This document shows positions 36,675 to 48,231 of a stretch of DNA of 64,000 nucleotides, piece after piece. This DNA is from Paramacrobiotus metropolitanus (lineage: Eukaryota > Tardigrada > Eutardigrada > Parachela > Macrobiotidae), in NCBI RefSeq assembly GCF_019649055.1, contig NW_026570221.1, positions 3,348,001-3,412,000 on the forward strand, read 5' to 3'. Position 1 is the first letter of the stretch. The number at the start of each line of letters is the position of its first letter. The notes beneath the pieces were generated by a model, which saw only the letters and a program-made list of their open reading frames with translations, made no database searches and had not been told where the DNA came from. The position numbers and the translations under genes are program-made.

Positions 36675-37794
36675 GAGTTGCATGATCAACCCCCCCCCCC
36701 CCCGGCACGCAGCTACAGGAAGGACAAGATTAAGATTGACGGAAAGCAACAGCAAACAGCGGAACTTCGAAAAATCTTACAACAATATTTTTTGGGCTCG
36801 CCTTAGCTTTATAGATGTATGTACAGTACAAGTACTTACTGTCAGTTAACTGGGCTCCCGGCAAAAATTCAGCGAACCGGATATTGGTAGATTTCACTTT
36901 GTAGTCACGTGTCTATTATTGCAAAGTTTCAAGATCGGGTAGCAAACATTCGTATTGCGCAAGTTAATGCTTTCGAAATTTTTTCCCATTTTAAATCGTC
37001 ATCGCATTTCACTCATTGACTGTAAACAGGAACTCTCGAAATGTGCAAACATGACCGGCAAAAACGCCACCCCCCCATCCTCAAATAGGGGACATTTGCA
37101 AAACTGAACACAAGCTAAATTTATACTCGTACATCTATCTGTAACTAATTTTATTCTTATCCAAAAAAAGCATTGATTAATTATCATTAGCAGCCACCAA
37201 AATGGCTTCCGCCATAAACTTGTGTAAATACAGTAGTTATTATTATCGCTAATTCATTAATTATAAACTCAGCCTGAGTTTATATTTATTTATAAAGAAA
37301 ATTAAAAAGCAATCAGAGATGCGATTCTACGCAATATTTTAGTGAAGATAACGCTTCAACGGTTACGAATAATTGAAATTTATAATTAAATAATATGGAA
37401 CTATTTTCCTCGATTAATTATGCGTTCTCTACAGATAGTTCAGTTTGTCAAAAATAGGACACACTAAGTGTCCTTTTACGCATTTGTGTGAACAAATTCC
37501 GCTTCTGTTAATTATGCTCAAAATCTAGCATTTTCTAGACAATTACTGTGGTGAAGTGGCCGGAAGAGGCCCAAGTTTGGGTACTCTGAGTGCCAAAACA
37601 ACTACGATAAAAATTATAAAAATGAACGTTAGGTTAGAATTTGGATGAAATAATTGAGTTTCATTTAATTGTCAAAAACTTTTCGTATAAAATTTTGAGC
37701 GTATGAGACACTAAATTTGCCAGACATGGATTACAATGCTGCACAGTTACAGTACATAAAAGGATAATTAACGTGCACAGTGACTGCACACTTA
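36675..37794. other. spacer between SMYD-like copies b and c
   Basis: AT-rich, with no exon recognised. Exon 7 of pseudogene c would be expected here and was not found. Confidence 0.35.
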
Positions 37795-38283
37795 CCGCAT
37801 ACCGGCGACCACTTCCTGTGTCATTTTCCATCCGTCCTCGAGCTGTCTGCAGCGAAATACTTCCGCGGCAGCTCCCAGTCGCAGATAAAACGGAAGTGTG
37901 GGTCCGGCTGCAGGATGCCGACAGCGTCCATCTCCTCACACAGCACCATCCCCATGTCTTTAGACTTCTGTGGTAGTAGTATGCAGTATGAGTTATTGGC
38001 AAATAATGCTGGCGAATGGAAACACTATACAGTGCTTGAAGATACGTCGCCTGAAAGGAAGCCGTACGACGTACGAAGAGAAAGGGCTGCCGGATGGAAG
38101 CGGTATTGTTTGAGCCATGTTTTTTTTTAATAAATGATTTGTTTTATGTATTTCGTCCATGGTGTATGACTAATATGAGGTCAGTAGCTAGATTAACTAA
38201 ATATTCTTCGCAACCCACTTTAACTCTGTGTCCCCGAAAATCAGTTAAAAAAAAGCGAAACCACAAGCCAAAAAAAACTGAAT

Positions 38284-40162
38284 TTATCGAAATTTAAGCA
38301 ACTGTGTAAACAAACGGGGCGGCACGCAATCCTCAGGCGCCCAGTACTCGTAGTCGGGTTCATTTGCGTAGTGTTCTAGTTTGCAGAACCATATCCCGGC
38401 AAAATATACCACGTCGAGGATGCGCAGTGGACGTTTCGCTGGCCATATCAACTTTTTGGCCCAATCTAAAAAAAAGAAAGCTGCAGCAACCGCGTACAAA
38501 ATGCAGGCAGCTGAGTGAACGTGATCGGTTTAGCTCATACCGTACAAGAGTCAGCACAAGTGCAAAGGAGCAGTACAGTAATATATAAAATGATAATGTA
38601 CCTTTATAACGCGCCCCGCTCCACTCATTCCACTCATTACGGAAAACACCCAAACCCGCACCAGCCACCAGTTCTTCATGAAGGGATTTCGGCTTTTCTT
38701 CGTCATCATGGTCTTGTTCTGCTAGCTGCATGCGCTTCCACAAATTATGGAACTGCTCAACTGCATTTCCTACGCAACGGGATCCGCGTAGTTTCCACAG
38801 ACAGAGCGCTTTCACCACCGCCTACGCTAGGTACATAACAATGACACCACTGGCCTGTTCCAGCGTCACCACCTACGAATCCAGAGTTAATGTAAAGGTC
38901 AGTGTGATATCACTACAATTAACACGTTAGCAACTTAGCATTCCACGTGCATGCACCATGAATTTACTCTGTTAATAGTACGTGTGAGAATTTCATATGT
39001 CAACTGAGCCAAAACCATCAAAACTACGGTATCTGTGTCTGGATGTTCTCGTGGAACATCTGTACTGGACTACGCCAGTCCTGCAATGCCCCACGAAAGC
39101 AGTTGTTCCCGGGTAAAGCCTCCAGGCAGTCAACGAACTCGAGCCACGGCTCTTTAAACTCCTCTCCACTAAAATCGAAGTGGTAGACAGCTAAACACGG
39201 ACAAAACAAGCTGTGGGTACGTAAACAGAGCACAGATGGCCACGTACTTTCCTTAACACGTATGTACAAGCATGTTGACAAATTGAGCATTCGTAAATAC
39301 AGCGAACATTAAAAGGTCACGGGTGCCGCTTGATGCTGTGCTACGGCGCACAGCGCCACAGGTTTTAAACACGTAACTTGCTTTTTTTTGCACGCCAGAT
39401 ATTTCATTGAGAATGATTGTAATTGCCTAACGGAATGTGGCTAGAAAACTGACTGCGAAGCGCAGTTGCGTACTGCGATAAACACAGGGTAATGGTCATC
39501 GTCCAATTACCTACTTCGCGACAATATCGCTCTGCACTGTACCTCTACATGTTCAGTTTGTCGTCAGGCGTGTGCGTATATTAGTACAGATGTAAGCATT
39601 ATATTTATAGGATGATACATTAATGACCTTTAGGTGTTTTTAACTTACAACCACCAGTCACGACAGCCAAAGTCATGTGCTTATCCGATCCTTTGTAAGT
39701 GTGGCAAAAAGGAATCACTACCAGTTCGGCAGATATGATCTGTTGGAGCGCAGCAGAGTTCGACAAGTGTGGTTCGCCAATGATCTCACCAAGGTTCTGC
39801 ATATCGTTGTATGAGCCCAGAAATTGCATCCCATGCAGGTCGAGAATCACCGCCCGATTCTGAAACCCCGTGCCGCGGACGATACAACGCAATAGGTCAT
39901 TTACGTGATCTGCATACAGAGGTAGAACGGGTTTAAAGTTTTCGACCAACATAATGCACTCACTTTTATTTGCTTTAAATTCGGCGGGCGTGGGGCTGCA
40001 ATCTTCAATCGCTGTTTCAACTGCGCTAGCGATATTAGTACAGCACGTTGTCGGATTTTTTGCGAATAAATGATGACAGGCATCCTCTTTGCTATTAAAA
40101 AATTCTAAGCACTTCTTATTGCCGAAATAGCCGTTCGTGAAACAGGCGAACTTGCGCGGCAT
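38284..40162 (-). CDS. unrecognised four-exon gene carried inside the 4-kb TIR element
   Basis: Exons 40162-39649, 39190-39066, 38821-38602 and 38465-38284 join in phases 1, 0 and 1 to about 346 residues with no internal stop. The start MPRKFACFTNGYF is chosen at the first ATG of the open frame. Exon 1 has many cysteines (CTNGYFGNKKC, TTCCTN) and a well-patterned block AVILDLHGMQFLGSYND followed by IIGEPHLSNSAALQ and AVVTGG. The third exon has an acidic patch (EQDHDDEEKP) and the last exon is basic and aromatic. I see no DDE/D catalytic pattern, zinc finger array or signal peptide. Exon 2 could instead run on to a stop at 39024. It may be an element-encoded protein or a captured host gene. 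No function can be assigned. Confidence 0.5.
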
Positions 40163-41172
40163 TGTGCTGATGAGAAAATGCAAAACAAATTCAAGATTTT
40201 GATGGAAAGAATGGTTGATATTTCTGAGATTTGTTGTAAGGACTAAAGTTTGTAACTCGGTATTAAAATGTCGTCTAATACGGTCTTTAGCCTTTCATGT
40301 TACGTAGCAACGCCACCAGTTCCTAACTTCCTAGCGTAAAAACAGTAACCTTTCTTGAATTATATTGTGACAGAACTCAGCATGCAGAAAAACACTAAGA
40401 TACTGCTAGAGTACTTAGTCGGTATACAAGACAGACATACTGTACAGTTAATACAACACGTGCAGTAAAAAGTGAGCATATCAAGTACTGAAAACGCATG
40501 GTATTTTTGTGGTATTACTGCAGCCGGGTTAAGTTATTTACAAACAGTGAATAGAACGTCCTGTTATTGTATGGCATGCTTCGATGATACGTAGCCATCC
40601 TGTGATATAATATGAATATTCGGTGATAAGATCTACGAGCAACAACACATAATACAGCAAATGAAGCGCGAACATGAAGCGCGAACGTTAATCGCTACCA
40701 GAAAAAATGAAATCGGACATCAATCGTGTGTGTATCAAGCGTCCGTTTTCTTTACATCACAATAGCGTAAGAATGTTTTCGAAAAAACTGAAAAAGCTTG
40801 GTGTGGTGTAAAAACAGGCCGTAACGAGTAAGTAATAATGACGGTGGTTGATTGTAGCTGGTAAGGGGGCCGGTTAGGCATAATGTTACAATGTCAACCG
40901 TCCGTATACGCATACAGCCGCTAGCTGCTGCATGCACTCTGCAGCTGCGAAAGACCCATACGCCCGGGTGGAGATTATATACAGCTCCGTACTTGAGCGA
41001 TACACGGTAATCTCGCCATACAGTAAGTAGTTTCGTTGGAAAAAAAAGACCAATAAATAAAATTGGTTAACTCCGGTTAACCTTCAAGCGAGGATGAGGA
41101 TAGTGACGACGATATTTCTTGGTTTCTCAGCGGTGAGCCGACTGATTATTATTTCAAATCTGCACGAGAGTA

Positions 41173-41289
41173 ATGTATTCGTGGTTGAAAGGTGAAGCCA
41201 TGGGAGATTCCGATGAGGACGGCTACAACGGAGACGATGACGATTCACACACGGACGCCAAGGTGCCTGAGGTTATCACGTTGGACTAG
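41173..41289 (+). CDS. short acidic open frame in the TIR element
   Basis: A 38-codon frame (MYSWLKGEAMGDSDEDGYNG, then DDDDSH) starts at an ATG overlapping a preceding TAA. That stop ends another acidic frame (SSEDEDSDDDISWFLSGEP, from about 41084). The two share SWxL and acidic runs and could be tail exons of an element protein. Too short to be sure. Confidence 0.2.
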   Translation: MYSWLKGEAMGDSDEDGYNGDDDDSHTDAKVPEVITLD

Positions 41290-41526
41290 TTTTTCTCTGA
41301 TGGCAGTTGTTTTTTGTATTTAGACAATGTTTTTAAGGCTACAATAATATAAGACATTTTAGGATTCCTGCTCTGTTTTTTTTTTGATTTTTTTTAAACA
41401 CGTGAATAAAAGCAGTACAGAACAAGCGTGCGGTTTTTTCGTTTACGCATATACAGTAAAAAATCTTCACGCCATCTATTAATAGTACAGTTTTTATTTT
41501 CAACCATGGCTCAAACAATACCGCTT

Positions 41527-41814
41527 TACTACCTGATCGGCCGCTATATTTTCGCACCAATTGCCTTTGAAACGATGGGACCATGGGGACCCTCTGCTTT
41601 GGCCATCGTCAAGGAATTGGGCAAGAGACTACAGCAACATACTGGGGAGTCTCGCTCTCACGAATTTCTGCGACAACGATTGTCGCTGGAAATCCAAAGA
41701 GGGAATGCGACATCTGTACTCGGAACCGTGGGTGAAGCGGATAAATTGAATGAGATTTACCTGTTATAACTCTTTTCTTTATTACTTTATTATGTCCCGA
41801 TATCTTGCGTCTTG
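41527..41814 (+). mobile_element. 5'-truncated non-LTR retrotransposon tail, nested in the TIR
   Basis: The open frame ending at 41769 encodes the characteristic C-terminal tail of non-LTR reverse-transcriptase proteins: FAPIAFETMGPWG, LGKRLQQHTGES, then QRLSLEIQRGNATSVLGT. It is followed by a short 3' UTR. The insert is bounded by ATACCGCTT and ATACCGTT, a likely target duplication. The left TIR of the host element, reverse-complemented, gives the empty site. Confidence 0.65.
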
Positions 41815-42924
41815 ATACCGTTCCATTTGGGAGCTCTTTCTCATCGTACGTCGTACGGCTTCCTTTCAGGCGACGTATCTTCCAGCACTGTATACTGTTT
41901 CCATTCGCCAGCATTATTTGCCAATAACTCATACTGTATACTTCTTGTGGTTGCGTAGGATAACTGGCCTTGATATCCAGGAACCGCTGCACGAAACGAT
42001 GATATTCCCTGAGACGGTCACCGCTGACGGCCGCATTCTGTTTACCCTTCCATGGCCCGACGATCGCTGGGAATCCGATTGTTGCAGCCCGGCGTCTTAC
42101 ACTTTAGCGGATTGATATCCGCATCCTACGGAAACGTCCGATACGAATGAACTGACATGTAACTATACGAATATTATGTACAGTCCTACAGATACTATTA
42201 TATGCCGTAATTTATTCTTGCACTTTCTACATTCTACTCTTTGGAACACTTTACTATTCCGTATGTGAGCATTAAGCAGCGTTCTCAGTGCCCGGATAAT
42301 GATGAAAAATAATTCTGGATTCACATCGTCGACATACTGCCGTACTTACTTGCACGTATTACTCTGTGCATTTCCGACACGTGTAAGTAATTTCAGTATG
42401 ACCATGCTGGAAATTTAAGAGGGAAGTCATTTGCTCTATAACTTGATATTGGGTTATCAAAAATACGAATACGCCAGGGCGCCGCTGTTGCTTCAAGTTT
42501 CATCCCAAATGGTGAATTCTGTTCCTGCTTTTCTTCAAGAGTTGTGCATCGGAGTTAAATCAGTTACATGACAGGTTTATTGAAAAACACATACCAGTCA
42601 CTTAAGAAGTGATACAATAAATGTAGCACATTGCGGCATCCTTAGTTCTTCCAACACACAGTCAAAGATAAAATTCCTAACAAGTACGCACACTGCACAA
42701 AATGGAACTAGTAATCATTAGAGCTTAGAGCTGGAATTTAACAGGGAGTTAGAAATATCCATGCAACCGAAATAGAAAGATTATGCAACAGAATTATCTA
42801 TCCAAAAACGAGAAGCAGCGAACAACTCCAGCTGCACTTGCCTTTCATTCAAAGGCGACATAATAAGAATTGAGTGCGGTAACAGCCAGCTTCGTCAGAC
42901 AAGTCTGGCCCAAGTCGGCCAGGG

Positions 42925-43045
42925 TCAAAAAGAGGGAGGAATTTTAAGAGGGAGGAATTTCTGCGTGGTCAAAAAGAGGGAGGAATTTTTGAAGCGAGGG
43001 AGGGAGGAATTTTGATATGGTCAAAAAGAGGGAGGAATTTTTTCG
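42925..43045. repeat. GAGGGAGGAATTTT short tandem repeat
   Basis: Four or five irregular copies of AAAAAGAGGGAGGAATTTT in direct orientation. The rest of 42416-43512 shows no gene I can support. Confidence 0.6.
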
Positions 43046-43512
43046 AAGTTCAGATGAAGTACTTAAGGACCTCGAACCCAAGTCTCCGAAGTCCCTACGA
43101 AACCGGAGTACCTACGAAACAAGTCAAACAATGTGTTACATGAACGACACTAGCAATCAACACTCGCGATCTTCTCCACCCTTACAGCTGAAGAAATTGC
43201 CGAATTTTCTCCCAGTGATCGGGATACTCCAGCTTAGCCAGTATCGGTGAATAGACTGCACACGTTCGTACACTGTAGTGGCCAGCGGAGGGCAGCCATT
43301 TCTGCCGCGAACCAAAATACTTTGAGAATGTCGGCGGAATTTTTAGTTGAGTGCAGCATCAAATACGGGATCGTAAGGGAAACTGCTTGTTGGCTTTCGG
43401 ATGTGTTTAGCCTACTTTGACGAAAACTCCCGAGAGGAAGAGAGAGCTACTTTCGAAACTCCCGAGAGCTACTTCCGAAGCGATGGTCTGCAAATTGTTT
43501 TCAAAAAGTCTT

Positions 43513-43899
43513 CTACCCCGTTTCCTGAGGATCAAATGTAAAGAGTATCGAGTCATTTGCTCCTTGGCCACTCAAGGTCACTAGAAAGTCGTTATTGTTT
43601 ACAGTGAAAAAATCAGGAACGATCCCCCTTTCCGAAATAGTAACGTCATAAACAATAACACGCTTGGTTGAATATCTACAATTTAAATTTGAAAATATGG
43701 AAATTTGAATTTTTGTTTCCAGGACATCACTGAACTCCACCCATTTTTCAAAATAATCCAGGAAAAAAGGAAACCCTTTTACATTGCTGGTTTTACTTAA
43801 CTTGTTTGTGTCATGGATATTACTTTTTTGAATAAAACTAAGATCATGCCAATCAAACACTGGATATGCCCATTGCACCTTAGTAAACCAGGATGACAT
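43513..43899 (-). CDS. unassigned 128-codon open frame
   Basis: An ORF with protein-like composition (WFTKVQWAYPVFDWHD near the start, SGQGANDSILFTFDP near the end). No domain is recognised, and no splice partner or repeat family could be tied to it. It lies in the long spacer between SMYD-like copies c and d and may be an orphan exon or a relic. Confidence 0.25.
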   Translation of the reverse strand: MSSWFTKVQWAYPVFDWHDLSFIQKSNIHDTNKLSKTSNVKGFPFFLDYFEKWVEFSDVLETKIQISIFSNLNCRYSTKRVIVYDVTISERGIVPDFFTVNNNDFLVTLSGQGANDSILFTFDPQETG

Positions 43900-44494
43900 T
43901 TTGTTCGGCCACCCGGTATCAAGAACCGGTTCGCAGCATTTTTTTCAATTTTAAATACATTACGAAAAATTTAAGTTTCTAGACAACCGCATGCTGCGCA
44001 CAAAAACTGTTCACCCGCAAACTTCAAATCTATGATGTTGCAATTTCCCTTGCCGAGTGCGATAGAAGTGGCGTTGCGATAGAAGTGGTGTCACAAAATA
44101 TAGCTATGGTATTGAGCATTGTCTGTATATGCAATGACCGAATTTACCCTGATTTTATTGGCCATTTTAATGCCCTACTCTAGCGCGGGCTCAAAGGTGT
44201 AACATGAGATTCCGGAAACTTTCGGTTGTTGCTACTTTCGCCCGAAAAAACATCCAAAATCATTAGAATTGTTCCAGATCTTGGGATGCAGCAAGTCACG
44301 TATACAATACAGCCGCTGCATTTCCTCTGACAACCGCCAGACTTAGACATTGTTTTAACAGTAAAATGCAACCAACATTATTAACAACGCAGTCAATAAG
44401 ATTACCTAATCAGTCCTAAAATACACTGAGTGAGTCTACCAAGTTCGTCACACCTTCTGTACAGGCTTAAATCGCCGCAAAATAAGGTTATTGG
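43900..44494. other. spacer downstream of SMYD-like copy d
   Basis: No gene. The motif ACATCCAAAATC with ACAGCCGCTGCATT about 60-70 bp further on recurs at 62786-62870, so a dispersed repeat fragment lies at about 44250-44330. Confidence 0.3.
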
Positions 44495-45129
44495 CTATTT
44501 TCTGTCAAAAAAAGCCTGCTCTATACAGAATATTGCAGCAGACATATTCTGCAGCAGCTTGATGCAGATCCGAGCCTCCTTTGATTGCGCACCAAACAGA
44601 ACAACGAAGATATCCCTGGCCTCCTTACAATAACCGAAAATGCGACAGCACATGTGTGTCGCGAACGCTTGGAAGTGGGTTTTCGCAGATTCCGACAGGT
44701 TGTCCATCCCGTTTTGAACTCGTGTCTGCAGAGCAGTGTGGGCCTTCATTCCCGCGTTCATTAGGAGAAGAGCGCGAACAGCTTCGTACTGCGGATAAAC
44801 TTTCCTGCAGGCAAATTATTTTTAAAATCAGCAGAACTTTAACCAAAAATTGAAAAATATTCTGGAAGCGGAGGCTTACCGTATAATGACAACCAATTCC
44901 TCCATCAGCCGGCAGCCCTCTTCACATCGCCCTTCTTCAAAGTATTTTCCCCATAATTTCCAGCTGCACACAAAACGGACATGCGCATCGGACTGCATAA
45001 TCCCGGCCGCCTCCAGGTTTTCGCACACCTCCATAATCCTGGCCTGGTTGAGCTCCATCGGAAAATTTGGGTCGTCTGGTGAGGCAAGCTGCTGCATGAA
45101 GCGACGAAATTGCACCAACCGGTCACTGT

Positions 45130-45524
45130 ATTATTTTAATTTCTCAATATGTGCAAGGCGAGCTTCGCTCAACAAACATGATCAAATGAAGAATTTGTCC
45201 CAATTAACATGGGAAGGGACCGTGCACAATACACTCATTGCATTACCACGCATAATCTCCAAACTTAAACGCTGAAACAGAAAACAAGTAGAGCGACTCT
45301 CACCCGTCCTTAAAAACAACTTCTTACCGATCTCCTTTAACGTTACAATGCCGGTCTCACACCAAGTGCCAAAAGTCTCACATGCAAAGGCGACAAAATT
45401 ACAGCGATCAGTAAGCGACTTGTATTTTCCAATCTTCTCCCGGCATGCCAGTTCGGCGGCAGCGCCAGCACACTTTGAGGTCGCGTCGATGTATGAATCC
45501 GCCATCGTGTCATCCGGTCACTGT
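45130..45524 (-). mobile_element. 5'-truncated non-LTR retrotransposon tail inside exon 6 of copy d
   Basis: The minus-strand frame 45505-45182 encodes the C-terminal tail of a non-LTR reverse-transcriptase protein: MADSYIDATSKCAGAAAEL, CREKIGKYKSL, FVAFACETFGTW, QRLSLEIMRGNAMSVLCT. The segment ends in an A-rich tail (AAATTAAAATAAT) and is bounded by two copies of ACAGTGACCGG (plus strand 45119-45129 and 45514-45524), an 11-bp target duplication. Its sense matches the disrupted gene. Confidence 0.8.
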
Positions 45525-46203
45525 TGATGGCGCCGCATTCAGAACACGCTTCCAATGCACGCTCGTCACTGGGAATGCGATTCGTGCATCCCATTGTCAC
45601 GCATTTCAGCGGATTAATATCGGCATCCTAAGGAAGACACTGCATGGCAACTTATTTCGGTACTGACACGGCCAATTTTTGCGGGACTGACAGCAGCCTG
45701 ATAATATTGTAGAACATATCCTTCTCTGTTTTAATAATGCTGTGAACGCCGTGAAAGGAATAAATGTTCGGGTCCGTTAACAAATAAATAAGAGAATTTG
45801 GTCGGAGAACACAGACTGCACTTTGGAACAGTATACGTACAAATTGCGGTGTGCATTTGCGGCATGTACACGGATACCCATGCTCCTTCTCAAAATCAGC
45901 GCGACGCTCCGCTATTGTCAGATTCCATGGTTCATGGACGGTTGTGTATCGCAGCTACACAACAGAACAGATCAACAATAAAGTAAGTGGACTCCAAAAA
46001 ATACATCAGCTTATTATATTACTACTTCGCCTTTCTCATCATTTCAATCAATTCCGTTGTATAAATCACAGCATACAGTGGACGCCAAAATTGTCTTACA
46101 CTTATGTAATCACACAACGCGCGCAACCAAGCACTTTTCTGTACTCAAACAGCCAAATTTTTGACTGGCCATTGACCTGCTGACATTTACACTTGCACCT
46201 TGC

Positions 46204-46537
46204 GCATTTCCCAACGAAAACCATTGACCGATATATCAAACGAATGAGGAAAAAATTTCAAGAATTTAGATACCAAACAAGGTGTTCTTTATGAGACCTA
46301 AAAGATAATCGAGGCATCTAAAGTTTCTCGTAGACATAGCATAGGATTTGCATCCGCGGTTTGGTTTCAGTTTTGAGTCGTTTTCACACAGAAAATGTGC
46401 TGTCTACGACAAACTAAAATGGCTCGATTTTCTCTTAGATCCCATAAAGGATGACCCGTTTGGTATCGAAATTCTTGAAATTTTTTTGTCTTTCGTTTGA
46501 AATATCGCTTGCTGGTTTTCGTTGGGAGATACGCCAG
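46204..46537. mobile_element. foldback element in intron 4 of SMYD-like copy d
   Basis: Inverted arms of about 110 bp: the left reads CCCAACGAAAACC and ACCAAACAAGGTG; the right reads ACCCGTTTGGTAT and GGTTTTCGTTGGG. The centre includes TAGACATAGCATAGGA and a CTACGACAAACTAAAATGGC block, resembling the centre of the palindrome at 33677-34235. Arms are more diverged than in that element. Confidence 0.55.
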
Positions 46538-48231
46538 GAACAATTGTTCGTATTCTTGCGCGTTTTCAGTTTACTGGTCATGTGGTCCTGGCCATTTATT
46601 TTTATTGGTCATTCGGTCCCGGACCGAATGTAAGAGAATTTTGACTTCCATTGTATTATTAATCACCGACAAGTCAACTTTCCCCGTGCTGGTCTTACTG
46701 CAGAGCTGATTTCACCATTGATAAATTGCTCAATCGCTACTAAACTAATAAACTCTAATTACTATCAGGCTATCAGCGTCGCGTGCAAGTTGCATTTTCG
46801 AATTTCTTACAGGCCGATCTTGCTAAACTGATCATAAACACTGGCGAGGACATTTAATTCAAGTTAACGATGTCCCTGTACAAAACTTTCCGGACTTACA
46901 TCCTGGAGCCCTGTATAGTTTGGAATGTTCTCCACAGCATGGACAACCAGCTGTCGTCCGCGACAGTTCAGCACCACATTGATGTCCCAGCACACCGGTG
47001 TCATTTGGCGACGCGATACCTGAGGGTACACCGCTAAGCCGACGCATTCGCCGTTGGCGAGCACATCACACACCGGCACAAAGTTATGCTGCAGGATGGC
47101 ATAGTAGGTCAGAAAGTCAGAGACAGGCAGGCCGAGTATGGTGAGCTGTGTACTAGCCAACATCCTGTAAACAAATAAACCAACTGGCAACTGTTATCTT
47201 AAACTGTAAACAACACACGTTGTTTCAAACGTTGACATGGATGCTGATAATTTAACCTACACAGGCAGCCTCATCCGTTCGGCTGCTGAGTTCGAGGGAT
47301 CTGTGGGCAGCATGAATAAAAGATCTTTGGCCGATTTCCGCCCAAATCCCGTGATGTCCATCATGGTGTTTCTCTAGACAGATAAAAAACGGGAATATCA
47401 TACCATGGACTGAAAAATTGCCTTCACGTTGGACCGGACCAGTTGTGCAAACCGCGGAGTACCCAGGGTGCTCGATCTCGGAAGTCTCTACTGCTGACTT
47501 CATATTACAATAATAAATGCAGTCTAAGCGTTCTTTGCGCTTTGTTTTCTTGCAAAGTCTCCGAAAAACTACCCAGTCTGCAGATTCCACCTTGTGCTAC
47601 TTACTACAGTTTAATGCTTTACAACTTTAGTTTTGCTGGACGAACCAAGAAATGGAGAATTTGATGAGTGTGGATTACCTTGAAAGCTGGACCTACCCTG
47701 ACTTTATTATCCAACTTGGCGATCATATCAATGATCATAGGCAGGGAGCTTGATTCTGCTGCGGCCGCAGGCAGGATGCTCGCCAACTCCTGATACGTTC
47801 TGCTGGCATTGTTGCTGCTGTTCTTCAACACCGAACATTCCAGTTTATGCTCCACTTTCCAGTCAGCCGCCTACCAAATGCAAATCACAATATTATTACT
47901 GTTAAGATAGCAGATTTAAGAATGTCTATCACTTGGGGGCGATGTATCGCCCGCGTACTCCAACTTTCGGGTTTATAATACCCATGTAGCCATGGTTGCA
48001 GATCTTCCAACTAGTCAGTAGTCACCGTACCTGGCAGACGGCATTACAGTAGCGATGCAGTTGACATCCTGAGCATTTTCGTAGTTCTGGACTGTCGTCT
48101 AAGCAATAGGCACAGCGCGTTATGTAGGCGCTCCTCTCCAGGGCCCACACCAAAGGATCACAAGCTATGATAATATCGCCGGGAACAAAGCTTCGCGTGC
48201 CAGCGCTTGGCACGGTCTTCTGGGTCTCCAT

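Larger units (their letters stand above)
37975..41939. mobile_element. about 4-kb TIR element inserted in exon 6 of pseudogene c
   Basis: Inverted ends of at least 110 bp: left ATGCAGTATGAGTTATTGGC onward, and the right end reverse-complemented ATACAGTATGAGTTATTGGC onward. They stay about 97% alike through CGCCTGAAAGGAAGCCGTAC. The flanks ACTTCTGTGGT and ACTTCTTGTGGT look like a 10-11 bp target duplication. The interior carries a four-exon minus-strand gene (38284-40162) with no transposase signature I recognise. A LINE tail (41527-41814) sits nested inside the right TIR. Confidence 0.6.
37795..42415 (-). pseudogene. SMYD-like copy c, pseudogene split by an insertion
   Basis: A remnant of exon 5 lies at about 42412-42350 (TYTCRKCTE before an in-frame stop). 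The first part of exon 6 lies from about 42125 to 41952 (DADINPLKC, NRIPSDRRAM, then a frameshift and SGDRLREYHRFVQRF). The second part lies at 37970-37795 (MVLCEEMDAVGILQPDPH, then another single-base shift before QLEDGWKMTQEVV and a GTAAGT donor). The two parts of the exon are separated by about 4 kb that has its own inverted ends and gene. Exons 1-4 and 7 are not found. Three independent lesions mark it as non-functional. Confidence 0.7.
44495..48231 (-). pseudogene. SMYD-like copy d, interrupted by a LINE fragment
   Basis: Exons 48231-48031, 47870-47697, 47373-47261, 47164-46900, 45954-45841, 45627-44880 (interrupted) and 44804-44495 match copies a and b in phase and nearly in length. The MYND finger is complete (CAYC, CSGC, YC-x3-C, then WKVEHKLEC), the SET site reads TPVCWDIN, and the post-SET CTCRKC is kept. 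Exon 6 is broken after AINSDR by a 395-bp insertion that is not a multiple of three and brings stops; without it the exon is 353 bp, the phase expected from its paralogues. Everything else is open, so the break is probably recent. An alternative is that the insert is spliced out as a new intron. An in-frame upstream ATG at 48306 exists, but 48231 fits the family start. Confidence 0.7.

Noticed and set aside
36365-36806. Gly/Pro/Arg-rich frames on both strands
   Set aside because: Caused by the GC-rich foldback island and poly-C run.
37661-38130. Frames on both strands near 37.7-38.1 kb as a separate gene
   Set aside because: The coding signal is the frame-shifted 3' half of SMYD-like exon 6 plus the left TIR.
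41339-41992. Minus-strand frames across the right TIR
   Set aside because: Antisense to the LINE tail and composed of TIR plus exon 6 remnant.
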